Below are positions 35,201 to 45,828 of a DNA stretch of 64,000 bases, piece by piece; positions within the stretch are counted from its first letter, which is position 1, and each line of letters begins with the position of its first letter. Location: positions 372,001 to 436,000 of the forward strand of contig JAFKAC010000022.1 of assembly GCA_025766275.1 (NCBI GenBank), read 5' to 3'. A model generated the notes under the pieces. That model was not told the origin of the DNA. It saw only the letters and a list, made by a program, of their open reading frames with translations, and did not search any database. This stretch comes from Lactarius indigo (lineage: Eukaryota > Basidiomycota > Agaricomycetes > Russulales > Russulaceae). The position numbers and the translations under genes are program-made.

Positions 35201-35247
35201 CTTCTGGAGGCCGTCAAGTTGTTCCAACAAAAAGAGAAGGCGGATGG
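32220..35247 (+). pseudogene. hAT transposase, 5' part (exons before element A)
   Basis: ATG at 32220 (MSSNMEDLGHA). Many exons are joined by short GT..AG introns. A BED-type zinc finger lies at about 32870-33080 (HLCTIC, then GSTSSLRMHIAR and HH). The catalytic core shows ISFTFDAWTS (about 33620), WFTSDGAAVN (about 33890), MEHSLHLAVKHF (about 34060), RTRWGSLYSFLDRFLKLR (about 34400) and VLDPNLKDLYF (about 34965). The last exon reads to EKADG at 35247, where element A is inserted; coding resumes at 58141. One intron (about 33150-33295) carries a tandem duplication of roughly 56 bp around 'cacgcagcagcaggta'. The reading frame looks undamaged apart from the insertions. Confidence 0.85.
35243..35247. 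repeat. Element A target-site duplication, left
   Basis: gatgg, identical to 58136-58140. 5-bp duplication typical of LTR retrotransposon integration. Confidence 0.95.
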
Positions 35248-35825
35248 TGTTATGATCCGACGCTTCGGACCTAAGCCACAGTATGTCTCCACCCTGCCTT
35301 CCCCTTCTGTACCATACCTTGTTACCAAAGGAGCTACTGTTACTAGTGGCGCTGTTTCTTTGATCCGAACTTCTGCTTACTCCGTTTAGTCTCTTTGATA
35401 TTGTGTGGACTTGTGTTCATGTTGTTTGGAACCCTGTCCTATATAAACCTGTACCATAGACCGTAGGAAGCCAGACTTGGCTTCGTTTGCAATCTAGCAA
35501 CCTTGCCTCTGTATCTTGGTGTGACCTTGCCTTATTCCCCTCTTCTTGTGCATCCCCTACCTCAGTCCCTAACCAGGACACTCCAAAGTCTTTGCAGTTG
35601 AACTATATCAACGCGTCACACCTGTTATACTCTGTGCACTAGCAAGATCAAGTGTAGAGAAGTGTCAGACACTTCGGACGAGGAGTCCTATATTACAGAG
35701 TAGTGCTGCACCCTGTGCCACACCTTTGCCACTTGTATTTCATAGCAATAAGACAACAGAAGTCTTCGCTTGATACTTGGGTGACTAGAAACCTTCAGAA
35801 TCCACGCCCCTGCTAGGGCGTAACA
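35248..35825 (+). repeat. 5' LTR of element A
   Basis: Starts TGTTATGATCC, ends GGGCGTAACA. A TATA-like box (TATATAAA) lies at about 35440. No ATG follows it within the LTR. Confidence 0.95.
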
Positions 35826-35972
35826 TAAGCCAAGTCTACAACCTCAACACATCCAAGACACTACTGCCACACAGCAGAGTGGGCGACGATCCAAGAGGAC
35901 ACATCAGCCAACAACCAGACACTCCACAGAACCCAGAAACGACGGCATAGCCAGGCGACGGATCCTCCCTGA

Positions 35973-37724
35973 CACAAGAGGCCGCTTCAGCCATCTCCTT
36001 ACACAAATCAGCACCCAAGACAGACCACAACCGTGGCTAGCATCAGTGTCACCTTTGAATCAGACAACGATTGGACCCCAGTCACAACCAGAACACAAGA
36101 CGACCTCCCACACCACGTTAAAAGCAGTCAACTAGGAAGAGGAGCTCGTTGGGCCACAACATCAGGCAGACCACCTTGTTACAAGTGCCTCATCAAAGGC
36201 GAACTCAGACCAGTGGAATTCATCAACAACAACTGGTACATCCTCCGATACTTTCAGAACACATACCACACCAGAGCCATAAACATCACACCACACAGAT
36301 TCGCTGAAGGACTAGGCTGGTGGAACGAAGAAGACGAACAGAACCCAGAAACGCCCACACAACAATCATCCTCAGCACCAAGAAATACTAGGGGAACATA
36401 CGGACTACAACAAGACTCATCATCAGAAGAACCCAGCTCAGACGAAGCGGAATCACACTCAGAACTATCCCACTCCTCAGAACACCGCCTAGACATCACA
36501 GTACCCACACAAGCTTCGTCACAAGCCAGCCCCACTATCCCTATCTGGATAGAACCATCCCCAGCGGAAGAAGGATTCCCAGCCCCACTACCACCAGTCA
36601 GATTGCCCTCCCCAGTCGAACCACCCCAGGTCCCCATCACACCACAGCCAACACTTATCATGTCAGCGATAAATGCCACAGGCACTGGCACAGGCACCGG
36701 GTCAAGCACTGGAACAGGAGGAACACCAACAACGAGCTCAGGAGGACTCAAAGGAGCACCCCCTACTCTGTTCACCGGAGATAGAACAGAGAGTGGTCAG
36801 TTCAAAAGAGAACTACTACGATACATCAAGTTAAATAGCGAGAATGAACTCATCAAAGAACCTTATGCACGGGTACTATTCGCCCTTACAATGTTCAAAG
36901 GACCCGGTGTACAGCTATGGGTCAACCAAACCGAAGATGACATGGAAGCGGCACTAGCAGACCCCACCAAAGCCCTCACCAAAAACAGCAAAGACCTTTG
37001 GGACGGTTTTCTTGACACCTTCGACAGAGACTGGACCGACACTTTAAACAAAGAAAGAGCCTATCAGAAGCTCATCAGTTTAACGATGCAGGGTGGAGCA
37101 TTGGACAGTTACATCCTCGACTTCGAACACCTTGCAGGGATAGCAGGATGGGCAAGAGATGCCCCTGGAATGGTGGAATTCTTCAAAAGAGGACTACCCA
37201 CAGGACTGTATCGCGCTTGCCTTATGCGAACCACTATCCCAAACACTATGGATGAGTGGCAAACCGCTGCCAGAGCAGAACACCAACGCTGGAAACTGCT
37301 AAAAGCCAGACCAGGGAATAGAAACCCAGGACCAACCCAGAATGTCCACCAAGGACGACCAAAGCGAGACCCAAATGCGATGGATGTAGATGCCACCACC
37401 TCCACCCCCTTTAAGAAGCTTACTGAAGAAGAGAAGAAAGCCCTCATGAAAGAAGGACGCTGCTTCAAATGCAGACAACAAGGACACATGGCTAGGAACT
37501 GTCAACGACAAAACACCACCAACCAAACCAAAGCCAGAGCCACAGACACCCAAGAAGCGGACACTGCACCCCCATACACCCCAGAAGCAAGCACCTCATC
37601 AGTGGCTGCTACCACAACCGAAGATAAAGTCCGACAAGCCCATGCACTCGTCCAAGGCATGACTGAGGATGAAAAGAGACGCTACTATGCCTTAGATCAG
37701 GATTTTTGCGATGCCGACCTGTGA
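35973..37724 (+). CDS. Element A Gag, with long AUG-less N-terminal extension
   Basis: The frame is open from 35973 (after TGA 35970) to the stop at 37724. The first ATG in the frame is at 36660 (MSAINATGTG), giving a 354-residue Gag of conventional layout: capsid-like region (LFTGDRTESGQFKREL, GPGVQLWVNQ, DRDWTDTLNKERAYQKL) and one CCHC knuckle (CFKCRQQGHMARNC). The 229 codons before that ATG look coding (GELRPVEFINNNW, SSSEEPSSDEAESHS), and no ATG exists in any frame there. A GTG at 36033 in strong context (accGTGg) is a candidate near-cognate start. Pol overlaps the last 19 nt in the -1 frame. Confidence 0.8.
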   Translation, partial: HKRPLQPSPYTNQHPRQTTTVASISVTFESDNDWTPVTTRTQDDLPHHVKSSQLGRGARWATTSGRPPCYKCLIKGELRPVEFINNNWYILRYFQNTYHTRAINITPHRFAEGLGWWNEEDEQNPETPTQQSSSAPRNTRGTYGLQQDSSSEEPSSDEAESHSELSHSSEHRLDITVPTQASSQASPTIPIWIEPSPAEEGFPAPLPPVRLPSPVEPPQVPITPQPTLIMSAINATGTGTGTGSSTGTGGTPTTSSGGLKGAPPTLFTGDRTESGQFKRELLRYIKLNSENELIKEPYARVLFALTMFKGPGVQLWVNQTEDDMEAALADPTKALTKNSKDLWDGFLDTFDRDWTDTLNKERAYQKLISLTMQGGALDSYILDFEHLAGIAGWARDAPGMVEFFKRGLPTGLYRACLMRTTIPNTMDEWQTAARAEHQRWKLLKARPGNRNPGPTQNVHQGRPKRDPNAMDVDATTSTPFKKLTEEEKKALMKEGRCFKCRQQGHMARNCQRQNTTNQTKARATDTQEADTAPPYTPEASTSSVAATTTEDKVRQAHALVQGMTEDEKRRYYALDQDFCDADL

Positions 37725-40700
37725 GAGCTGACAGGGAGGCCAATTCAATGTATAGTGTTCGCGATAGTGCTATGACAATCAAAGTCCTCGTTCGCCTTTA
37801 CTACAAAGAAGCTCGCATAAATGTGCTGCTAGACAGCGGTGCAACAGACAACCTAATCGACCGAAACCTAATCCAAAAACTTGGACTAGGAACCACTCCT
37901 CTGAAACCACCCAGATTGGTCCGGAATGTAGATGGATCGCTAAACAGAGATGGCACCATGACAGAAACATGCCAGCTATGGATAAAAAGAGGAGAAGAAG
38001 AAACTCCTTTCCAGTTTTTCGTAACTAGCCTAGGGGAAGACAGAATGATCTTTGGATACCCCTGGTTCGAACACGAAAACCCAGACATAGACTGGAAGAA
38101 ACAAGAGCTGAAAGGAGAAGCCATCACCATCCTGACAGGAGGGTACCGCTTCCGAAGAAAGCGACACCAAGAAGCGAAAGCGGCAGCAACCAAAACAACC
38201 TTTGACCCAGTAAAAGAAACCGCAATCCCAGAAGAATACCAGCGCCACAACAAAGTATTCTCAGACGAAGAAGCACAGCGCTTTCCCCCTGAAAGAGAAG
38301 AAGACCATCCCATCACATTGCGACCAGATGCACCCAACAAGATCAACTGCAAAATCTACCCCTTGACTCCAGAAGAAGACAAGGAGTTGAAGGCATATCT
38401 CGACGAAAACATAGCAAAAGGATACATCTATGAAGGAAGCTCCCCCTACGCTTCCTCCTTCTTCTTCAGAAAGAAAACAGACGGAGGGTTGCGCCCTATC
38501 CTGGACTACAGACCCCTAAACACCTGGACAATAAAAGACACTTACCCACTACCTCTCATCTCCAACATCCTGACCAACTTAAATGGGAAAACACTGTTCT
38601 CAAAGTTCGATATCAGATGGGGGTACCATAATATCCGCATAAAAGAGGAAGACCAGTGGAAGGCAGCCTTCAAGACACCAAGAGGGCTGTTCATCCCTCG
38701 AGTCATGACCTTCGGCCTCACAAATGCACCAGCTACCTTTGCAAGAACCATGAGCAGAATACTTCGACCACTTATGGACAAATACCCAAGAGAGCTATTT
38801 GTGTACATGGACGATGTCCTGATAGCCACAGAAGAAGATACAGAACGCCACAAACAAATTGTACACGAATTCTTGGAAATCTGTGAAAGGGAATCTTATT
38901 TCCTTAAAGCGTCGAAATGTGTGTTCGAACAAAGAAAGATCCACTACCTAGGCATTGTCATCGATGGGTCTCAAATCAAAATCGACCCAAAGAAGGTAGA
39001 AGGACTAAAAGACTGGCCAAGAGACATCAAGTCAGTCAAACAAGCAAGAAGCGTGTTGGGAACACTAAGTTATCAGCGACCCTTCATCCCCAACTTCGCT
39101 CACTTAGCAAGACCCATCACGGACACAATAAAGACGTCAGAAGGACCCTTCAGATGGACAAAGGAAGCAGCAGAAGCCTTAGAAGCTCTCATCACGCTTG
39201 TGTGCAAAGACCCCATCTTATGCCAACCAGATATGGACAAACCTTTCGAACTAGAAGTAGATGCCTCCGCTTTCACCATAGGGGCAATCTTAACACAAAG
39301 AGACAGCCGAAACAAACCACAAGCTGTGGGATACTTCTCCAAATCATTTTCTGAAGCGGAGCGCAACTATGACATCCATGACAGGGAACTCCTGGCAGTA
39401 ATCAGAGGACTGGAACACTGGAGACACCTTCTTTTAGGATCCCCCCACGAAATCACAGTGTTTACAGACCACAAAAACCTAGAGTATTATCACCACCCTC
39501 GACAAATCAATAGGAGAGTGGCGCGCTACATCCCCAGACTTGCAGACTATCACATCAAACTTCACCACAAACCCAGACCCCAAAACCATGCTGATGCCCT
39601 GTCAAGACGCCCTGACCACGACACCGGAGCAGGGGATAACACTGATGTAGTGGTCCTGACCCCAACCATCTTCGCAAACTCCGCTCTCTCCATAAGGATA
39701 GATGACCAGGTCATGGCACACCAAATAGACCACCAAGACACTCTGGACGAGTGGGCCGCCCCCTTCCACTTAGTAAAACAAGGCAAACACTGGTGGAGAG
39801 GTGACAAACTGGTGGTTGTGGACAACACACCGCTAAAGAGGGGGGTAATTTCCCTGTTTCACGATACAAAAACAGCTGGACACCCCGGAATAACAAAGAC
39901 CTTGTGGCTAGTGTCACAAGACTATTGGTGGCCAAACATGAAAGACGACATATCCGCATATGTAAAGGGCTGTGCCACATGCCAATCAAACAAGAACTTC
40001 CCTGGGAACCCGAAACCACCGATATTCCCCATCAAGACTAACCCAGAAGCACTCCCTTTTGAAACCATCGCTCTAGACTTTATCACAAAGCTACCCCAAT
40101 CAGAAGACAATGACACAATTCTCACCATCACGGATCATGACTGTTCCAAAGCAGCCTTCTTTATCCCATGCAGCGAAACAATAGACGCAGAAGGAGTGGC
40201 AAAACTCTATGCCAAAACTGTTCTGCCACACTATGGACTACCAAGAAGGGTCATCTCCGACAGAGACCCCAGATTCACAGCGAAGTTCATCAAAGAACTG
40301 TGCAGAGTGCTTGACATAGAACAAAACATCAGCACAGCATACCACCCACAAACAGATGGACAATCAGAGCGAACAAACCAGTGGTTAGAACAGTACCTCC
40401 GAATGTTCATAAACCATCAACAAGACAATTGGACGGAGCTACTACCACTGGCACAGTACACCCACAACTCCTGGCCAAGCGCAACCACTAAAAAGGCACC
40501 CTACGAATTAATCCTTGAATACATCCCAAGAGTACACCAACCAGAAAGAACGACCACAGTACCAGGAACACAAGAGAGATTGGAGCGAATCCAGGAAGCC
40601 AGAAGGACCGCCCAAGCAGCAATTACCCATGCACAGTCACTCTACAAAGGATCCTCTCGCTTTGAACAACACACAGAAGGAGATAGTGTGTGGCTGGATG

Positions 40701-41262
40701 CCAGGAACTTGAAAACAACGCACCCTAGTTTCAAGTTAGCCCCAAAAAGATATGGACCCTTCAGGGTCACAAAGAAGATCTCCGCCACCACATATGCCCT
40801 GAAACTTCCCCATCAGTGGCGGATCCACCCAGTATTCCATGCGTCACTCCTGATGCCATACAAAGAAACCTCCATACATGGAAAGAACTTTACAGAACCA
40901 CCCCCAGATCTAGTAGATGGAGAACAGGAGTGGGAAGTCGAGAGAATACTAGAAACAAGACGCCACAGGAACCAGTTACAGTTCCTAATCAAGTGGAAGG
41001 GGTACTCCGATGCACACAACAGTTGGGAACCAGAAAAGAACCTCAACGCCCCAGAACTTATTCAGGAACACTTTGAAAGCAACCCCAGAAGCGAAGGAGC
41101 AAAGCAATGGTTAAAACGAAAGGAAGTAACAGTACGAACAGCAACCACCTTCCCCACTAGCTTCCTCACCATGCCCTCTCGCTCCTCCTCTGTAGAACAT
41201 CTTGTTGCTCATGCTATGGAAAGAGGCTCCTTTGATGAAACACCCTCTGTCACACCCTCCTC
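37706..41262 (+). pseudogene. Element A Pol, main part (split by element B)
   Basis: Aspartic protease (LLDSGATDNLID), reverse transcriptase (GLRPILDYRPLN, FVYMDDVLIAT), RNase H (LEVDASAFTIGAIL, VFTDHKNLEY), integrase (YWWPNMKDDISAYVKGCATC, then D,D,E motifs LDFITKLP / SDRDPRF / GQSERTNQ) and a C-terminal chromodomain (FLIKWKGYSDAHNSWEPE). Expression from Gag would need a -1 shift in 37673-37724; GAT TTT TGC at 37701-37709 is the only T-rich site there. The frame continues without a stop into the post-Pol domain across the element B insertion (codon split after 41262, resumed at 56205). Confidence 0.9.
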
Positions 41263-41606
41263 TGTCACGCCCACGTGACATCACAGTCACGAAACTCGCC
41301 ACGTCGAATCGATCGCCAGCGAATGTCTTTCTTGCCAGCTGTCTCTGCCACGTATGATGATCTTTTGCCAGCTCACTAGTAGTTCGTAAATACCAGAAAA
41401 CAGTCCCGAAAACCCCTAGTCTGTACGAGTATAAAGAGGTAGCCATAGAGTAGTACATCCCTTGTCTACTCTTCGTTTGAATCCAGTTGTTTACCCTCTC
41501 ACTTGCGTGCTCTCTGAAGTACTCCAAGCAGCATCCTCTTCGCTTGTGTAACACGCAGGCCTTCGACTTCGCTCTGGTCACGGAACGGTCCGCTGGTACC
41601 GTGACA
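41263..41606 (+). repeat. 5' LTR of element B
   Basis: TATA-like box (gtataaag) at about 41430. No ATG lies between it and 42119. Confidence 0.95.
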
Positions 41607-41635
41607 TAAGAGTAGACCCCCTACTCCCGCGCTAG

Positions 41636-44600
41636 ACGACACAGCGCATAAGTGTCGTACGAACGAAACTGGCAGAAGCCCCGGACGGACGGTTCGCATA
41701 TATCGAACCCGCGAACGACTTAAACGATAGTACCGAAAAACGACTGGTACTCAGGCGAACAGCACCCAACCTCACAGATCTTGCGGTAAAAGGCCTCGTG
41801 TGGGAACACCACAGAGGATACACACTCGAACGAACACCGGATCCGAGCCTCGACGTCGAATACTTCGAAAACGAAAACGCGTGGTACGAAGTACTACTTG
41901 ATTACCCAGGCTGGGCGACATATAACAGCGCTCGCGTCGAACGACCGCACGATTGGGGACTACGTCTAAGATCTGATATCCAAACCATCCCAGTTTACGA
42001 CTGGAACACGCACCGATTAGCCGTTGCCTCGCTAAAACGAAAAGGAAAGCGTCGCTCACCACAACAACCCCCACCGTTTACACCACTCCCATTTCCGACC
42101 GCGACCCCACCCACTCCAATGGCAAGTGGATCTGGCAGCACACCTTCGACAACTACGACCAATGGACCCCTCCAAGGAGGAGCGCCCACATACTTCAATG
42201 GAGATAGAGCAAAAAGCGCTCAATTCCTACACGAGTTCAATCAGTATCGACGAGTAAATTGGACGAACGAACGGATGGTATCACCATACCAACGAGTAGC
42301 TCTGGCGTTAACCCTTATCCGAGGACCGGACGTGGAAAACTGGAATCAGTCACAGGATAAAAAGTTAGACGATAAAATCAATCACGCCACGCACCCCGTA
42401 GCCGAAACCGACGAACGACTATGGGACGAGTTCGTCGTCGATTTCAAAAACGCCTGGACAGACACCCTCAGCAAACAGACCGCTTATGCTAAACTTACCG
42501 CCTTGTCGATGAACGGAGAGGCCATCGACGAATACATCGCCCGATTTGAACAACTTGCTGAGGCCGCAGGATGGGACATGACAGCCATTGGCACCGTAGA
42601 CTTATTCCGACGCGGTTTAAAGAAAGGTCTCCTAGTCGCTTGCTTAAAACGAGGAGTTATGCCTGTCACTATGGACGACTGGAAGGTCGCGACACGAGAG
42701 GAAGTCCAGCGATTCCGCACGATCACCAATTGCGTAGCCGCCCTGGGAAAAGGGACAGTACCACCGCCAAAACCTATCGCACCCCGTCCCGCTCCGCGAA
42801 ACGACGTAGTGCCAATGGACGTAGACACAGTCAATACCTTCACGCCACGTCAGCGCACTCCTCAAGAACAGGCGGAATGGGAACGTTGCAGGAAGGAAGG
42901 TCTCTGCTTCCGTTGTAAACAATCGGGGCACCTATCCCGCGACTGTCCGAAGAAGCGGGCAGGTCCTAGTCGAGTTAACGAAATTGCCACTGCACCGGTA
43001 CAGCAACCAACAGCTACCCCAGCACCGGTGTTGGATAAAACAACATTGATGTCCGGACTATTGGGCTTATCCGGCACCGACCGAAAGCAAATGATCTCGC
43101 AAATGCTTATCGAAGTCGGACTCGACGACGACGACGACCTAGATGGAGACAATACGACTGAGATAAATGCCATATCATCGAATAACGACACAACCCTCAC
43201 CATACCAATCGACGTCGAGCACGAAGACGGGGTACTGGCACTACTCGACTCCGGAGCTTCGCAAAACTTCATCGACCCTGTCCTCGTCCAGCGACTCGCG
43301 ATGGCTACGATCAGCATCCCTGCACGACAAGCATACAACGCGGATGGAACCCCCAATCGGGCAGGGACCATCACCAAAGCGTGCCCCGTCACATTCGCTT
43401 GGGAAGGGAACAAATATAACACTCACCTCTACATTACTACGTTGGGACGACCACGTATCATATTGGGCCACACATGGTTCAAAGACACCAACCCCGACAT
43501 CGACTGGTCGACAAATCAGTTGCTCGGGGGAACGAGACGACTTACCTATGAACGATGCGACACGATCTATACCATCGCACAGCAGATGGCAGAAAAGTTC
43601 GGTTCAAGCGGAGCCGAAAAACTACCACCACAGTACGAACGGTACGCCACCGTCTTCTCGGAAGAAGCCGCCAAGCGATTTCCACCCGAACGAGTAGACG
43701 ACCACGTGATTACCCTACTTCCGGACGCTCCACCCACACTCCAGTGCAAAATATATCCGCTAAACGCTAAAGAGATGGAACACTTAGACGAATTTTTGCA
43801 CGAACATCTCGAGAAAGGATACATCCGCGAATCAAAGTCACACTACGCATCGTCATTTTTCTTTTTAAAGAAAAAAGACGGTAAACTACGCCCCGTTCAG
43901 GATTACAAACCGCTAAATAAAATCACGGTTAGAGATACCTATCCGATTCCACTGATCTCCAATATCCTGGACCGACTAGCCGATAAAACCTTGTTCACGA
44001 AGTTCGATATACGATGGGGGTATAACAATATCCGCATCAAAGACGGTGACCAATGGAAGGCCGCGTTCAAAACGCCCCGCGGATTATTCGAACCCATGGT
44101 CATGTATTTTGGACTTACAAATTCACCAGCTACTTTCGTGCGAGCAATGAATCGAATCTTTCGCAGCCTACTCAATCAGCACCCCGCGGAGTTATTCATC
44201 TATATGGACGACATACTCATCGCTACCACCCATGACATCCAACGACACCGCATGATCGTTAACAAAGTCCTGCAGGTCCTCCTCGACGAGAGTTATTTCT
44301 TAAAACTCTCCAAATGCGAGTTCGAACGTACTGAGATCGACTATCTCGGTATGTCCATCGCTAACGGGACAATCCGCATGGGCCAGGACAAAATATCAGG
44401 CCTACACGACTGGCCACGCCAACTAACCACTGTCAAACAGGTACGCAGCGTCCTCGGCGTTCTGGGGTATCAACGACCCTTTATCCCGCGATACGCACAT
44501 CTCGCCCAACCGCTTACACAACTTCTGCGCAAAGACGTCGTGTTCGAATGGACTGCGGAGCACACTACAGCTCTCGATACCCTCATCTCCCTCGCTTGCT

Positions 44601-45323
44601 CACGCCCCGCACTAAGACAACCGGACGCTGATCTACCCTACTCCCTCCAAACCGACGCCTCCTTGTACGCCATCGGCGCAATTCTCACGCAACCAGATTC
44701 GAGAAACAAACATCAAGCAGTCGGATACTTCTCCCAGGCATTCTCTTCCGCCGAACGAAATTACGATGTGTACGATCGCGAGTTCCTCGCTCTCGTACGT
44801 GGCCTCGAGCATTGGCGACACCTCTTAGTCGCTGCACGACACCCGGTGACCGTCTTTACTGATCACGCCAACCTCCTGCACTACCGCTCTCCACAGCATA
44901 TCAACCGTCGCGTTGCGCGTTTGGTCAATATCCTTGCTGACTACGATCTCCGCCTTCGTCATGTGCCCGGACCTACCCTTCACGCTGACTCACTTTCTCG
45001 TCATCCAGCACTAGTACCTGCCAGCGACGATAACACCGGCGTCGTCGTTTTACCACCCGCTTACTTTATCAACACCGCTCGCATCGTTTCCCTCGATGAC
45101 CGGTGTCGTCAAGCCCAGCTCCTCGCTCTCCCTGCGGATTGGGTCGACCGCTACCATTTGGAACGGTCGCCGACCTCCCCTTCCCTTGCCTTTCACCGTG
45201 GGCGTCTTGTGATCGTGGACGATCTCACCCTAAGGAGGGGGGTGATCGAATCCTTCCACGATTCGATTACCGCCGGTCACCCCGGCCAGACAAAAACCAC
45301 GCAGGCGATAAAAAAACACTATT
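41636..45323 (+). pseudogene. Element B Gag-Pol, 5' part (split by element C)
   Basis: One frame with no Gag/Pol shift. It is open from 41636; the first ATG is at 42119 (MASGSGSTPS). The 161 leader codons are ATG-free but look coding (EYFENENAWYEVLLDYPGW). A CTG at 41669 in strong context (aaaCTGg) is a candidate start. Downstream: capsid-like region, CCHC knuckle CFRCKQSGHLSRDC (about 42900), protease LLDSGASQNFID, RT with YMDDILIAT, RNase H (QTDASLYAIGAILT, FTDHANLLHY), then the integrase start GHPGQTKTTQAIKKHY. The codon after TAT is cut at 45323 by element C and resumes at 53131 to give the usual HYWWP. Confidence 0.9.
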
Positions 45324-45828
45324 TGTTACGGTACGGACTTGATGACTCATTACATACGACTCATGACCGGTAATGACTACGGTCCGGTATTGATATTAGT
45401 CATGGACTCTTACATCGTATCAGTCAGCATAGTAGTTCGCATGTGATTGTGGCTCATGTATGACTCATTCCTAGGATAGCTGTACTAGGGTTCGAGCTAG
45501 TTACGCTATTGGTTACCTACTATTCCAGCGGCGCTTTAAAGCCCGCGCGTATCTGTATAAGTAGTCGACTCGGAAGACCAAGAGTCCCCATCTTGGTCTT
45601 CTTCAATCCACCATCTCGACTCGTCATATAACCTTAGTCTTCGACTAAGTGTGCCTCCACTTCTATCCACCAAGGGATAGTACTTCTTCATCTCAGCTGC
45701 AGCGTGTGCCAGTGTGCCCCTGTTCAGCCTGCGTTGGGTTGACACGTGATCCCCATTCGCCCGACTTCTGCTAAGTTGATTACGCCTTTTACGAGTCCAA
45801 GTCGGACTAACGCCGGTGGAGCGTAACA
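45324..45828 (+). repeat. 5' LTR of element C
   Basis: TATA-like box (tgtataag) at about 45554. The Gag frame is already open from 45780 inside this LTR. Confidence 0.95.

Noticed and set aside
36254..36775. 173-residue minus-strand frame over the Gag leader of element A
   Set aside because: Opposite strand of a leader whose plus frame has conserved protein-like content. Not supported by position or motifs.
41111..41581. Open frame on the minus strand across the element B LTR, repeated at 55581-56174
   Set aside because: Antisense to Pol and the LTR. It occurs twice only because the LTR does.
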